Source of the DNA: an uncultured Colwellia sp.
Lineage (GTDB): Bacteria > Pseudomonadota > Gammaproteobacteria > Enterobacterales > Alteromonadaceae
Assembly (NCBI GenBank): GCA_913058395.1
Contig: CAJXQI010000021.1
Coordinates: 22,201 to 86,200 of the forward strand
DNA: 64,000 bases
Direction of reading: 5' to 3'
Within the stretch, counting starts at the first letter, position 1, and each line of letters starts with the position of its first letter. This document shows, piece by piece, positions 17,955-28,383 of this stretch. Position numbers and translations under genes: made by a program. The notes below the pieces were generated by a model. That model made no database searches and was not told the origin of the DNA. It saw only the letters and a list, made by a program, of their open reading frames with translations.

Positions 17955-19328
17955 CTATGCAAGTGCTGCTTGCTCATCATCAAAGCGTTTCTGTATTACT
18001 TTTAAGCGCCATGCTAATAAAACAGCGGCAACTGTTAAGCCTGATATAAAACCTATCCAAAAACCATACGGACCAGTTGCTGGTACTATCCAGTCTGTTA
18101 GTCCTAATATTAAACCAAACGACAAACCAACAACCCAGTATGAGAAAAAGGTGATATATAGTATTGATTTAGTGTCTTTATAGCCACGAAGTGCGCCTGC
18201 AGAAATAACCTGTATGGCGTCTGAAAATTGAAATAGTGCGGCTAAAAACATTAAGCTTGCTGCTAGTTCTAATACTTCTGTTTCTATAGTATAAATTTCT
18301 GCAATTTGATGGCTAAACAGTAAGGTTATTGCTGCTGTTACTATCGCAATGACAAGCCCCAATATGACTGAATAACGGCAAAGTTCTTTTGCCTTTTCTA
18401 AGTTTTTATTACCCACTTCAAAACCGACTTTAATAGTAACAGCCATGGCTAAGCTTAATGGCACCATAAATACTAAGCCAGAGAAGTTAATTGCTATTTG
18501 ATGGCTAGCGACAACATTGGCACCAAATGGCACTAATAAAATAGCGACTGCAGCAAATAAACTAACTTCAAATAATAATGAAAAAGCGATTGGTACACCC
18601 AAAGATAGAATGTTCTTTATTTCACGCCATTGTGGCCAATAAAATTTATTAAACAGTGGCGCATGCTTTAAATGCTTTGAAAAGTAAGCATAGGTAAACA
18701 TACCGACAAACATTACCCAATAAACAATTGCTGTTGCAATACCACAGCCGGCACCACCCAATGCAGGCATCCCGAACTCACCATAAATAAATATATAGTT
18801 GGCCGGAATGTTAATAAGTAAGCCTAAAATGCTGATTATCATGGTTGGGCGTGTGTGAGATAAGCCTTCAGAATAATTGCGTAATACTAAATATAAACAG
18901 TAACCCGGGCCGCCCCAAACAATGTAACCTAAGTAATCGAACATTAAACGCTTTAGCTCTGGCTCTAATGACAGAGAGTCAATCAGCAGTGGAGTTACAA
19001 TGTAATAAAGCGCAATGATGATGATTGAAAAGAAAACCGCTATCCATGCCGTTTGGTAAGTTGCTTTTGCCACTTCATCGAATTTTTTTGCCCCAGAATA
19101 TTGGGAAATAATACTCGCCAATGCCATCACTAAGCCAGATATGGTTAGAATTAATGGCAGCCAAACACTGCTGGCAACAGCAACTGCAGCCATGTCTGTC
19201 GCGCTCACTCGGCCCGCCATAACGGTATCGGCAAAACCCATTAAATTTTGGATCAGCTGTGCAATTAAAATTGGGTACGCCAATTTCATTAGATTTTTGC
19301 TATTGGAAAAAAATCGATTAATGTTCAT
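17955..19328 (-). CDS. norM: MATE-family multidrug efflux transporter (NorM/MdtK-like)
   Basis: The 457-residue protein has twelve membrane segments arranged as two MATE halves. The start is typical (LAYPILIAQLIQNLMGFADTV), as is the motif around MAGRVSATDMAAVAVASS. MATE pumps expel cationic drugs and dyes in exchange for sodium or protons. It is divergent from riboflavin synthase, the same arrangement as mdtK-ribC in enteric bacteria, which supports the NorM/MdtK assignment. The start codons are 67 bases apart, so the promoters overlap. Confidence 0.9.
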   Translation of the reverse strand: MNINRFFSNSKNLMKLAYPILIAQLIQNLMGFADTVMAGRVSATDMAAVAVASSVWLPLILTISGLVMALASIISQYSGAKKFDEVAKATYQTAWIAVFFSIIIIALYYIVTPLLIDSLSLEPELKRLMFDYLGYIVWGGPGYCLYLVLRNYSEGLSHTRPTMIISILGLLINIPANYIFIYGEFGMPALGGAGCGIATAIVYWVMFVGMFTYAYFSKHLKHAPLFNKFYWPQWREIKNILSLGVPIAFSLLFEVSLFAAVAILLVPFGANVVASHQIAINFSGLVFMVPLSLAMAVTIKVGFEVGNKNLEKAKELCRYSVILGLVIAIVTAAITLLFSHQIAEIYTIETEVLELAASLMFLAALFQFSDAIQVISAGALRGYKDTKSILYITFFSYWVVGLSFGLILGLTDWIVPATGPYGFWIGFISGLTVAAVLLAWRLKVIQKRFDDEQAALA

Positions 19329-19394
19329 TTAGGTAATTATTTCGCTAGGCGTTATTGGTAGAATGAAAAAAATATTTATTTATCTGGATGATAT

Positions 19395-20015
19395 ATGTTT
19401 ACAGGTATTGTGCAATCACAAGCTGAAGTAATTTCAATATTAACTAAGAATAATGCGGTTAGGTTAAAAATAGCTCTTGAACACCAATATTTAGAAGGTT
19501 TAGCAACAGGGGCAAGTGTTGCTATAAATGGTGTTTGTTTAACTGCTGTTGAGTTTGGTGTTTTAAATGGATCACAAAGTTTTATAGCGTTTGATGTAAT
19601 TGACGAAACGTTAAGAGTATCTAACCTTGCCGAGATTGAGCTGGGTTCAAAGGTTAATGTTGAGCGCTCGTTAAAAATCGGTGATGAAATTGGTGGCCAT
19701 ATGCTAAGCGGCCATGTTCATATCCAAGCTAGCGTTATCAATCGTATCGAAAGTGCTGATAATTGCACTTTAAGTTTTGCATTAGCACCGAGATATCAAA
19801 AGTATATATTTGCTAAAGGTTTTATCAGTATTAATGGCACTAGTTTAACGCTGGGGGCTGAAGTTGATGAACATTTTTCTGTACATTTAATACCGGAAAC
19901 TTTAGCGCGCACCAATTTACAAAATGTAGCTGTTGGCGACAAAGTGAATATTGAATTTGACCAACAAACGATGACAATTGTACAAACTATTGAGCGTATG
20001 AAGCTTAACCTATAA
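19395..20015 (+). CDS. ribE: Riboflavin synthase, alpha subunit
   Basis: This enzyme joins two molecules of 6,7-dimethyl-8-ribityllumazine to make riboflavin. Two lumazine-binding barrels are visible. The first starts with MFTGIVQ and contains GVCLTAV. The second, after GHMLSGHVH, contains ISINGTSLTLG. The length (206 residues) is normal. It is divergent from norM as in enteric bacteria. I see no FMN riboswitch in the 66-base gap. Confidence 0.95.
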   Translation: MFTGIVQSQAEVISILTKNNAVRLKIALEHQYLEGLATGASVAINGVCLTAVEFGVLNGSQSFIAFDVIDETLRVSNLAEIELGSKVNVERSLKIGDEIGGHMLSGHVHIQASVINRIESADNCTLSFALAPRYQKYIFAKGFISINGTSLTLGAEVDEHFSVHLIPETLARTNLQNVAVGDKVNIEFDQQTMTIVQTIERMKLNL

Positions 20016-20077
20016 TACTTTACTATTCGTTCATGCCCAATTTTGTTGCGAACTCATAGTTACTAGTGAACATTCAG

Positions 20078-20284
20078 TTAGAATATTTGTTCATTATCGC
20101 TATTAACCTTGAGCTGAATTTTTTTATGATACTCATCAACATGTAAATTTAGATGCATTTCCATGCAACATGCAGGGCACTCGTCATAATAGTCTTGGTC
20201 ACCTTCACTGGCATCTAATGCAACGCGAATATTGTGACCGCAATTCGGACATTCAATACGTTGTTCTTTAACTTCATCAGGCAT
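20078..20284 (-). CDS. CPXCG-type cysteine-rich small protein
   Basis: The 68-residue protein has two cysteine pairs, CPNCG and CPACC, that probably hold a metal ion, usually zinc. It belongs to the CPXCG-motif group of small proteins of unknown role. I chose the ATG at 20284 because a perfect AGGAGG stands six bases before it. A longer frame from 20305 would put that Shine-Dalgarno inside the gene. Confidence 0.85.
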   Translation of the reverse strand: MPDEVKEQRIECPNCGHNIRVALDASEGDQDYYDECPACCMEMHLNLHVDEYHKKIQLKVNSDNEQIF

Positions 20285-20361
20285 AATTCCTCCTAGAACT
20301 ATCAATAAAACCTGTCAATTTAGTATGGTCAATTTTGACTAAAGAGCGAACTTTTTACCCC

Positions 20362-21228
20362 CTAATGTAATGCTAGAATACGGGTTAAATTAGCTTTGCA
20401 TTGTTCAATATAAACACCACCAAATAAATTTGCGTGATTAAGAATATGATAAAAGTTGTAGACCAACCTACGTTTATCATAGTCATTGTTTAAAGGGTAA
20501 GCACCTTGGTAGCCTTGATAAAACTCACCGGGCAATTGACCAAATAATTCACTCATGGCGATGTCTACTTCTCGGTCGCCGTAGTAGCTTGCGGGGTCGA
20601 AAATGAAAGCGCCGTCATCATTAAAACCGAGATTTCCTTGCCAAAGATCGCCATGTACTAAGCAGGGCGTTACTTGGTGATGTTGCAGTATGTCGTGGCA
20701 AGCATCAACAATATGTTCAATGTCACCAAGTTTTATTGATTTTTCTGCGAGTAATTGTAACTGCCAGCCAATACGTTGTTCGGCAAAAAATGTTCGCCAG
20801 TTACTTTGCCAGCCATTTGGCTGAAGCGTTGTGCCTATGTAATTGTCGTGCTCCCAGCCAAACTGACCATGAGTGGATGTTTTATGCATGCGTGCTAATT
20901 GTTCACCAAAGTTGAACCATTCTTTCGCCGTTGCTTTTTTAAAAGGTAGATACTCTAAGATCAGGTAACTTTTATCTAAAGTTGTGCCAGTAGCAATAAC
21001 ACTAGGGCATGACATGGTTTTTAACTGAGTAATTTGTGCTAGGGAATAGGCTTCAGATTCAAATTGTTGTAGCCGAGACTTATCATTGAGTTTTATAAAA
21101 TAATTGTGCTGATAATCACTTAGCCAATAGCATAAATTAATATCGCCACCGGTAACTGGCTGCTTGTGTTTAATGCTGAACTGCTGACCTATTACTTGCG
21201 TAATGTTTTGCTCAATGGCTCGCCACAT
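20362..21228 (-). CDS. Fructosamine kinase family protein
   Basis: The protein has the aminoglycoside-phosphotransferase-like fold of the fructosamine/ketosamine-3-kinase family. Features are GGDINLCYWL near the start, the catalytic loop LVHGDLWQGNLGF, and the metal-binding phrase FIFDPASYYGDREVDIAMSE. Such enzymes phosphorylate sugar-amine adducts and so undo glycation. Bacterial members, such as E. coli YniA, are less well defined. The ATG at 21228 is preferred over a TTG four codons upstream. Confidence 0.85.
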   Translation of the reverse strand: MWRAIEQNITQVIGQQFSIKHKQPVTGGDINLCYWLSDYQHNYFIKLNDKSRLQQFESEAYSLAQITQLKTMSCPSVIATGTTLDKSYLILEYLPFKKATAKEWFNFGEQLARMHKTSTHGQFGWEHDNYIGTTLQPNGWQSNWRTFFAEQRIGWQLQLLAEKSIKLGDIEHIVDACHDILQHHQVTPCLVHGDLWQGNLGFNDDGAFIFDPASYYGDREVDIAMSELFGQLPGEFYQGYQGAYPLNNDYDKRRLVYNFYHILNHANLFGGVYIEQCKANLTRILALH

Positions 21229-21348
21229 GTTATTTACCAAGTCAGAATAGACTATTAGACATTATAGCTGAAGATGAAAAATAGCGGTAAATTGGTAACT
21301 AACTGATTGTGAGCGAAAGTAAAGGATAAGTAATGAGAGGGTGCTGGC

Positions 21349-21681
21349 TTATTCGATGTCAGTTATTAAATACTCAATTTTATTTGGCACGCCATCCCAT
21401 TGCTCAGCATCTTTAGGGGCGGGGATTACGTCATTGATTATTGGCCAGTTTTTCGCTAACTCGGCGTTTAGTTCAATAAAGTCTTTCTGGTCATTGGGAA
21501 CATCATCTTCTTGATAAATAGCATCAGCAGGACATTCAACAGGGCATAAATCACAATCGATACATGAATCAGGATTAATGACTAAGAAATTTGGTCCTTG
21601 ATGAAAAGCATCGGCTGGACAAACCGCGACGCAATCAGTGTATTTACATTGAATACAATTGTCAGTAACTACAAAAGCCAT
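21349..21681 (-). CDS. fdxA: Seven-iron ferredoxin FdxA
   Basis: The N-terminal half holds the cluster ligands: [14 protein letters not shown] and [12 protein letters not shown]. The spacing fits one 3Fe-4S and one 4Fe-4S cluster. The acidic C-terminal extension to residue 110 is typical of the Azotobacter-type FdxA family. It is a cytosolic electron carrier with partners unknown here. It is monocistronic, divergent from the next FAD-enzyme gene by 180 bases. Confidence 0.9.
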   Translation of the reverse strand: MAFVVTDNCIQCKYTDCVAVCPADAFHQGPNFLVINPDSCIDCDLCPVECPADAIYQEDDVPNDQKDFIELNAELAKNWPIINDVIPAPKDAEQWDGVPNKIEYLITDIE

Positions 21682-21860
21682 TTTTTCTGCTCATTTTAGC
21701 TATTCGAATTATTAACTCGGTAGCATGTTTACTATTAAAGTGCGGATCATACCTAGCTTACAAACAAATTCAATTGTTGTTTTCGCTTTGTATTGGTATC
21801 GCTAGCACTATCAGGTAAAATGGCGCCAATTTTTACCCTTGTCTGCTTTGGATTCACATT

Positions 21861-23516
21861 ATGTTGCGTTTAACTAACGTCAAATTACCACTAAATCATC
21901 AACCTGAAGAGTTAGAGCAAGCTATTCTTGCGATATTAAAAATAACGGCAGAGCAGTTAACTAATTTTTCAATATTTAAACGTGGTTATGATGCACGAAA
22001 AAAGAGCAACATAATTTTAATGTATACCCTTGATGTTGATACCAGTATTAATGAAAAACTATTACTGCAACATGCTAAAGCACAAGATATAAAAGCAAGC
22101 CCTGACACTAGCTATAAATTTGTTGGTCAAGCGCCTGAGAATTTAACCGAGCGTCCTGTGGTAATTGGTATGGGCCCATGTGGTTTGTTCGCTGGTTTAC
22201 TTTTGGCACAAATGGGTTTTAAACCTATTATTTTAGAACGCGGTAAAGAAGTTCGTGAGCGCACTAAAGATACCTTTGGTTTTTGGCGTAAAAAAATTCT
22301 TAATACCGAATCTAACGTTCAGTTTGGTGAAGGTGGCGCTGGTACATTTTCTGACGGCAAGCTCTACAGCCAAGTAAAAGACCCTAAGCATTATAGTCGT
22401 AAAGTTTTACATGAATTTGTTGATGCCGGCGCACCTGATGAAATTTTATATGTCAGTAAGCCCCATATTGGTACCTTTAAGTTGGTGACTATGGTTGAAC
22501 AAATGCGTGCAGAAATAAACCGCCTTGGTGGCGAAGTACGTTTTGAGCAACGTGTCGAAGATATTCACTTTGCGAAAGTCGACGAAAATGCAGCCTGCGA
22601 TTCTGACAACATGCAAGTAACTGGCTTAACTTTAGCGTCAGGTGAAGTGATTGAAACTAAGCATATTGCCTTAGCCATCGGTCATAGTGCGCGCGATACT
22701 TTTGAAATGTTGCATAAAAAAGGCGTATTTATAAAAGCTAAGCCATTTTCAGTTGGCTTTAGAATTGAGCATGAGCAATCAGTGATTGATGACGCGCGTT
22801 TTGGTAAAAATGCCGGAAACCCTATATTAGGTGCGGCTGATTATAAATTAGTGCATCACTGTACTAATGGCCGTTCAGTTTATAGCTTTTGTATGTGCCC
22901 TGGCGGTACTGTTGTTGCCGCAGCTTCAGAAGAAGGACGCTTAGTAACAAATGGTATGAGCCAATACTCTCGTCACGAGCGCAATGCCAATAGTGCGATT
23001 GTGGTCGGTATATCACCGGAAGACTATGATGAAAATGGCAGTAAAGGCAATGTACTTGCTGGTATTGAGTTTCAGCGCCGACTAGAAGAAACTGCTTTCA
23101 AACTTGGTGGTGAAAACTATGATGCGCCAGTTCAACTCGTTGGAGATTTTCTTGCTGGTCGTAAAAGCGGCGAACATGGCGCTGTTGAACCGTCATATAA
23201 ACCAGGTGTGAAATATTGTGACTTAAGTGAAACATTACCTGATTACGCCATTGCTGCAATTCGTGAGGCATTACCTGCCTTTGAACGTAAAATAAAAGGA
23301 TTTTCAATGGCTGATGCTACGTTAACGGCTGTTGAAACGCGTACTTCGTCACCGATTAATATTACTCGTGATAAAGTAAGCTTTGAAAGTATCAACACTA
23401 AAGGTTTGTATCCTGCGGGCGAAGGTGCGGGTTATGCTGGCGGTATTTTGTCTGCTGGTATTGACGGTATAAAAGTTGCTGAAGCGATGGCACTTTCAAT
23501 GTTGAAAAGCCAATAA
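21861..23516 (+). CDS. FAD-dependent oxidoreductase (COG2509 type)
   Basis: The 551-residue flavoprotein has an N-terminal domain of about 90 residues before the dinucleotide motif GMGPCGLFAGLLLAQMG. A second signature, FGEGGAGTFSDGKLYSQ, follows near residue 155. A C-terminal FAD-binding GEGAGYAGGI closes the fold. This set defines the uncharacterised COG2509 dehydrogenases, for which the substrate is unknown. Its divergent neighbour is the ferredoxin FdxA, which could be an electron partner, but the sequence does not show that. Confidence 0.85.
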   Translation: MLRLTNVKLPLNHQPEELEQAILAILKITAEQLTNFSIFKRGYDARKKSNIILMYTLDVDTSINEKLLLQHAKAQDIKASPDTSYKFVGQAPENLTERPVVIGMGPCGLFAGLLLAQMGFKPIILERGKEVRERTKDTFGFWRKKILNTESNVQFGEGGAGTFSDGKLYSQVKDPKHYSRKVLHEFVDAGAPDEILYVSKPHIGTFKLVTMVEQMRAEINRLGGEVRFEQRVEDIHFAKVDENAACDSDNMQVTGLTLASGEVIETKHIALAIGHSARDTFEMLHKKGVFIKAKPFSVGFRIEHEQSVIDDARFGKNAGNPILGAADYKLVHHCTNGRSVYSFCMCPGGTVVAAASEEGRLVTNGMSQYSRHERNANSAIVVGISPEDYDENGSKGNVLAGIEFQRRLEETAFKLGGENYDAPVQLVGDFLAGRKSGEHGAVEPSYKPGVKYCDLSETLPDYAIAAIREALPAFERKIKGFSMADATLTAVETRTSSPINITRDKVSFESINTKGLYPAGEGAGYAGGILSAGIDGIKVAEAMALSMLKSQ

Positions 23517-23535
23517 TAAACCGTATTTTAAAGTA

Positions 23536-23562
23536 GAGCCTTTTATCAAATGTTAAAGGCTC
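23536..23562 (+). other. Hairpin after the FAD oxidoreductase
   Basis: GAGCCTTT pairs with AAAGGCTC across an 11-base loop. It has no T run, so it is either a weak terminator or an RNA 3' stabiliser. Confidence 0.4.
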
Positions 23563-23576
23563 AATGTACCGCATCA

Positions 23577-23648
23577 ATAGTCAGTAGTGCACATCACCTT
23601 CCTTGATTTACTTTTCGACGTACAACAAATTCATAAACTTAAGTAAGT
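23577..23648. repeat. Decayed right end of the second repeat family
   Basis: The stretch resembles the right end of the element at 38262-38467. Shared landmarks in order are CCTTGATTTACTTTT / TCTTGATTTTTTTCT, ACGTACAACAA / ACGCACAACAA, and AAACTTAAG / AAACTTAATG. The left half is not recognisable. Confidence 0.6.
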
Positions 23649-23653
23649 TGGGG

Positions 23654-24340
23654 TTAGTTAAACTCTTGAATATCTGCTCTACTTTCTTTTTGCCATTTAC
23701 TTATCGGCAATTGTTCTTTCATATTATTGAGCGTGGTCCAAATGCCGTTTAGTGTCATTGGCTTAGTTAACCACTGTGGAATATTACCATTAGGGTCAAC
23801 AATAAACTGGTAAGTAATTTCTATGCTATTTGCTGATGTTGGCACTATTTTCCAATGAGCATTATGTACCTTCATACGAATAGCTTTTTTTGACTTCTCC
23901 ATCGCATTACTTGCATCTGTTACCGCTATTTCAATTGAAAGGTCTTTGTTTTGCCAAAAACGCGAGTGAATTAACATTTCTCTCGGCGATACTGGCCATA
24001 TGCCATTAAATCTTGTCATGAATATGTTTTCTGTGGCGGTTATTTGTTGAATGATTTCGGCTGATTCGGCGTTATCTAGCCAATTTGCTATGTGCTTAAG
24101 ATCTTCAATAAAATAAATAAAGCCTGCTAAGGTGGAATTAAGCTTAGCTTGCGCTTTAATTTCTATTAAGCCCTTATACTGACTTTTGCGATAAACAACA
24201 CTTAATTCATTATTCTGTTTCCATGATCGCCATTGCGGAGCTTCACTTGCTTGAGTATCAGTTGTTATAAGCGCTAAAACAGCTAGCAAGGTAAAAGCGA
24301 AAAAATTTGCTAAGGTGGCTGACAATAAAGTAACTCCCAT
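23654..24340 (-). CDS. Exported START-domain protein
   Basis: A hydrophobic signal segment starts at the ATG at 24340 (MGVTLLSATLANFFAF). The mature part is a START/SRPBCC lipid-binding-like domain, shown by YRKSQYKGLIEIKAQ, FIYFIEDLKHIANWLDNA and the ending IPQWLTKPMTLNGIWTTLNN. Such domains bind a hydrophobic ligand in a deep pocket. Similar exported START proteins are common in marine Gammaproteobacteria and have no known role. A TTG at 24358 is an alternative start. Confidence 0.8.
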   Translation of the reverse strand: MGVTLLSATLANFFAFTLLAVLALITTDTQASEAPQWRSWKQNNELSVVYRKSQYKGLIEIKAQAKLNSTLAGFIYFIEDLKHIANWLDNAESAEIIQQITATENIFMTRFNGIWPVSPREMLIHSRFWQNKDLSIEIAVTDASNAMEKSKKAIRMKVHNAHWKIVPTSANSIEITYQFIVDPNGNIPQWLTKPMTLNGIWTTLNNMKEQLPISKWQKESRADIQEFN

Positions 24341-24358
24341 ATTAAGGTGTTTGTTCAA

Positions 24359-24865
24359 AAAATTGATTTGCTACCTAAAGCATATCACCAAATGCACTTA
24401 ACAAAAGGCTAATAGGGCATTGAGTGTTTATTAATACCAAGCTTATTTACTAAATAGGTATAGTTGGAGGCATTAATTAACCTTACTCATTATATTTGAT
24501 GTTTTAGGATGCCACAGGCTTGCGCCATTATGGGCAAGATGGTTAATTACATTATCAGCACCCTCCAAGTTATAAGCAGAAAAACGCACTACTAAAGGAC
24601 GGTTTTAGCCAAGTAATAAGGGGGATTACGGCTAATTGTATTTATGCTAATAAAAGTAACGGTAGTAAAGTTGTTTTTGGAGGGGAAATTGGCAGCGTGA
24701 ATACTGTACTTAATACCTGCTTTCGGGTACTCTACGGCGAATTTCCTTGGTGTTTATTAAAAAATGCAGTAAGTGTATTAATAAATACTGAGTCATCATA
24801 CAAATGCAAAAATAATTTAAATCAAGTGACACTTCGTATGTGCCACCACTGAAAAAGGAAAATAC
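24359..24865. other. Long intergenic region before thrS
   Basis: The gap should contain the thrS promoter and leader. The only structure I can define is an imperfect palindrome at 24434-24461 (ATACC, TATTTA, TAAATA, GGTAT), which may be a relic of a dispersed repeat. I see no T-box or threonine-rich leader peptide. Confidence 0.45.
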
Positions 24866-26776
24866 ATGCCTGTAATTACTCTCCCTGACGGTAGTCAACG
24901 CTCTTTTGAACAAGCAGTTTCTGTAATGGACGTTGCCCTAGATATTGGTCCTGGTCTTGCGAAAGCAACTATAGCAGGTCGTATCAATGGCGAACTTGTC
25001 GATGCTTGTGAATTAATTAATGAAGATGCAGCGTTGCAACTTATTACCAGTAAAGATGCCGAAGGACTTGAGATTATTCGTCACTCTTGCGCGCATTTAT
25101 TAGGTCATGCTATTAAGCAATTATGGCCAAATACAAAAATGGCTATTGGCCCGACAATCGAAAACGGTTTTTATTATGATGTTGATTTAGAAGAGTCAAT
25201 CACCGAAGACGATTTAGTTAAGCTAGAAAAGCAAATGACTACGCTGGCTCGCACGGGTTATGAAGTCATTAAGAAAACAGGTACGTGGCAAGATGCTTAC
25301 GATGCCTTTACTGAGCGTGGCGAAACTTATAAGCTAGAAATTCTTGATGAAAATATTGATAAGTCAGACACACCTGCGCTTTATCATCATCAAGAGTACA
25401 TTGATATGTGTCGTGGTCCACATGTGCCAAGCATGCGTCATTGTCATCACTTTAAATTAATGAAAGTTGCTGGCGCTTATTGGCGTGGCAATTCTGAAAA
25501 CAAAATGTTGCAACGTATTTACGGCACAGCATGGGCTGATAAAAAGCAACTTAAAGCTTACATCGTTCGTTTGGCTGAAGCTGAAAAGCGTGATCACCGT
25601 AAAATTGGTAAAACCTTAGATTTATTCCATTGGCAAGAAGAAGCGCCAGGCATGGTGTTTTGGCACAATGATGGTTGGACTATCTATACTGAATTAGAAA
25701 AGTTTGTTCGTGAGAAATTACACGAATATGACTACGACGAAGTTAAAGCGCCAATGATGATGGACAGAAGTCTTTGGGAAAAGTCAGGTCACTGGGATAA
25801 GTATGCCGACGGCATGTTTACTACTGAATCTGAAAAGCGTGAATATGCGATTAAACCAATGAACTGTCCAGGTCACGTACAGATATTTAACCAAGGGTTG
25901 AAATCGTACCGTGATTTACCATTACGTATTGCTGAGTTTGGTTGTTGTCATCGTAATGAACCATCAGGCTCTTTACATGGCTTAATGCGCGTACGTGGCT
26001 TTACGCAAGATGATGCTCATATTTTCTGTATGGAGTCGCAAGTTCAAGCTGAAGTGACTAAATGTATCGAAATGGTATATGACGTTTATGGTTCATTTGG
26101 TTTTGAAGATATTGTAGTTAAATTGTCAACTCGCCCTGAAAACCGCATCGGTAGTGATGAAATTTGGGATAAAGCTGAAGCAGGTTTAGCGCAAGCTTTA
26201 ACAGACAGTGATATTAAGTTTGAGTACTTACCAGGTGAAGGTGCTTTCTACGGTCCTAAAATTGAATTTACCTTAATGGACTGTTTAGGCCGTGCTTGGC
26301 AATGTGGTACCGTGCAACTTGATTTTGCACTACCAGAGCGTTTAGGCGCAACTTATGTTGGTGAAGACAACGAAAGATATATTCCGGTAATGATTCACCG
26401 TGCAATTTTAGGATCATTAGAACGTTTTATCGGTATTTTGATCGAAGAGTACACAGGTAAATTCCCAACCTGGTTATCACCAATTCAAGCAACTGTGATG
26501 AATATTACCGATAAACAGGGCCAATATTGTGAAAAAGTTGTTAAAAAACTAAAAGAAAGTGGATTTAGAGCAAAACTAGACTTGAGAAATGAGAAGATAG
26601 GCTTTAAAATCCGCGAGCATACTTTAAAGCGTGTTCCGTATTTGTTAGTTGTTGGCGATAAAGAAATGGAAGCTGGCGAAATTTCAATACGAACTCGAAG
26701 TGGTGAAGATTTAGGAACAATGTCGGTTGACGACTTTATTGCTAATTTATCTGATGAAGTTAAGGCTCGCAGATAA
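24866..26776 (+). CDS. thrS: Threonyl-tRNA synthetase
   Basis: The enzyme charges tRNA-Thr. Domains in order: TGS (1-60, [11 protein letters not shown]), editing domain (about 65-225, with [13 protein letters not shown]), class II catalytic core (about 240-535), and anticodon-binding domain (540-636). The zinc ligands are in [17 protein letters not shown] and [14 protein letters not shown]. The length of 636 is standard. It heads the conserved thrS-infC-rpmI-rplT cluster. Confidence 0.97.
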   Translation: MPVITLPDGSQRSFEQAVSVMDVALDIGPGLAKATIAGRINGELVDACELINEDAALQLITSKDAEGLEIIRHSCAHLLGHAIKQLWPNTKMAIGPTIENGFYYDVDLEESITEDDLVKLEKQMTTLARTGYEVIKKTGTWQDAYDAFTERGETYKLEILDENIDKSDTPALYHHQEYIDMCRGPHVPSMRHCHHFKLMKVAGAYWRGNSENKMLQRIYGTAWADKKQLKAYIVRLAEAEKRDHRKIGKTLDLFHWQEEAPGMVFWHNDGWTIYTELEKFVREKLHEYDYDEVKAPMMMDRSLWEKSGHWDKYADGMFTTESEKREYAIKPMNCPGHVQIFNQGLKSYRDLPLRIAEFGCCHRNEPSGSLHGLMRVRGFTQDDAHIFCMESQVQAEVTKCIEMVYDVYGSFGFEDIVVKLSTRPENRIGSDEIWDKAEAGLAQALTDSDIKFEYLPGEGAFYGPKIEFTLMDCLGRAWQCGTVQLDFALPERLGATYVGEDNERYIPVMIHRAILGSLERFIGILIEEYTGKFPTWLSPIQATVMNITDKQGQYCEKVVKKLKESGFRAKLDLRNEKIGFKIREHTLKRVPYLLVVGDKEMEAGEISIRTRSGEDLGTMSVDDFIANLSDEVKARR

Positions 26777-26866
26777 CCATTCGGTAGTATAAACACGCAA
26801 CATTATTATTTACCCCAAGTAAGTCAACTATAGTACTTACTTGGTAACAACGTTCTTTGGAGGAAC

Positions 26867-27421
26867 ATGGCTATTAAAGGTGGACAACGAGGCGGGCAGA
26901 AAGAGCCAGCACATCGTTTAAATGAGTTGATTACTGGTATTGCAGGTAACGAAGTTCGTTTGATTAAATTTGACGGAGAACCTGGTGGTATCGTCACATT
27001 AGATGAAGCAATGGATCAAGCTGAAGAAGCCGGTGTAGATCTTGTTGAAATTAGCCCAACAGCTAAACCTCCTGTTCTTAGAGTTATGGATTACGGCAAG
27101 TTTCTTTATGAGAAATCTAAAGAACAAAAAGAACAGCGTAAAAAGCAGAAACAAATACAGGTTAAGGAAATTAAATTCCGTCCTGGTACAGATGAAGGCG
27201 ATTATCAAGTTAAACTACGTAACTTGAAACGCTTTTTAGAAGGTGGCGATAAAGTTAAAGTAACTTTACGTTTCCGTGGTCGCGAAATGGCCCACCAAGA
27301 ACTAGGTTTAGAACTTCTAACTCGTGTTAAAAAGGATTTAGAAGAGCTAACAGTAGTAGAATTCTTCCCTCGTAGAGCGGAAGGACGACAAATGGTGATG
27401 GTTCTAGCACCTAAAAAATAA
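26867..27421 (+). CDS. infC: Translation initiation factor IF-3
   Basis: IF-3 binds the 30S subunit and checks start-codon selection. The N domain (about 15-85) has [19 protein letters not shown], and the C domain has [15 protein letters not shown] and [16 protein letters not shown]. The start is uncertain in an interesting way. The ATG at 26867 is only three bases from the GGAGG, while an ATT two codons later (26873) begins IKGGQR, as E. coli IF-3 does, and has nine bases of spacing. A non-AUG start is how IF-3 represses itself in E. coli. Confidence 0.95.
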   Translation: MAIKGGQRGGQKEPAHRLNELITGIAGNEVRLIKFDGEPGGIVTLDEAMDQAEEAGVDLVEISPTAKPPVLRVMDYGKFLYEKSKEQKEQRKKQKQIQVKEIKFRPGTDEGDYQVKLRNLKRFLEGGDKVKVTLRFRGREMAHQELGLELLTRVKKDLEELTVVEFFPRRAEGRQMVMVLAPKK

Positions 27422-27494
27422 TCAATATTTGGTATATGCAAGTAGTTAACATTTTCGAATGTTAGCTCACCAGTATTGTTTTTAACGGGTAAAC

Positions 27495-27548
27495 TTAGGC
27501 CTGCAAGTAGAATCTTGCGCTGTTTTCAGTGACAAGATTTTCGCCTAA
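27495..27548 (+). promoter_or_regulatory. Structured leader before rpmI-rplT (possible L20 operator)
   Basis: Two nested stems are visible: TTAGGC with GCCTAA (27495-27500 and 27543-27548) and AATCTTG with CAAGATT (27511-27517 and 27533-27539). L20 in other bacteria represses rpmI-rplT by binding RNA that mimics its rRNA site. The position fits, but the match to known L20 sites is not tested. Confidence 0.5.
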
Positions 27549-27616
27549 TTTACTAAATTTCAATGGCAACACCTTAAATATGAAAATATTTATTGTGTGA
27601 ATGCGGAGTAATATTC

Positions 27617-27811
27617 ATGCCTAAAATGAAAACCAACAGTGGTGCTGCAAAGCGCTTCAAAAAAACAGCTAATGGCTACAAGTTCAAACAAGCTGGTCTT
27701 CGTCATATCTTGACTAAGCGCCGTACTAAAGTAAAACGTCACCTTCGTGCGAAAAGCATGATTGCGGCTGCTGACATTAAGTCAGTTAAAAAACTTTTAC
27801 GTCACGGTTAA
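27617..27811 (+). CDS. rpmI: Ribosomal protein L35
   Basis: The product is the 64-residue, very basic large-subunit protein, beginning [17 protein letters not shown] and ending LLRHG. I set the start at the ATG at 27617 because homologues start there and GGAG lies 11 bases upstream. A longer frame from 27593 would add eight unrelated residues. It is followed 15 bases later by rplT and preceded by a structured leader. Confidence 0.97.
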   Translation: MPKMKTNSGAAKRFKKTANGYKFKQAGLRHILTKRRTKVKRHLRAKSMIAAADIKSVKKLLRHG

Positions 27812-27814
27812 TAG

Positions 27815-28183
<369 letters not shown>

Positions 28184-28203
28184 GTTTGAGATATTAGCTC
28201 TTT

Positions 28204-28230
28204 GAAAAGGACGCCCTAGGCGTCCTTTTC
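28204..28230 (+). terminator. Terminator of the infC-rpmI-rplT cluster
   Basis: GAAAAGGACGCC pairs perfectly with GGCGTCCTTTTC around a CTA loop, followed by a T run. Confidence 0.9.
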
Positions 28231-28383
28231 TTTTTTCAAAATTTAAAAAGTTGACTAATAGGTCAACGAAATGAAAACATTAAAATGAAGGGTTAACTAA
28301 ATTGGTTTATAACAGCAACAAGCCTGTTTAGTTAAAAGTTTAATTTAATCTGTAACGTAATTATAGGAATCTAAGGTCTTATT

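Noticed and set aside
19329..19394. FMN riboswitch before ribE
   Set aside because: The divergent gap to norM is only 66 bases and lacks the conserved RFN helices.
24359..24865. T-box or threonine leader before thrS
   Set aside because: No T-box core, no Thr-rich short frame and no terminator pair is seen. T-boxes are also rare in Gammaproteobacteria.
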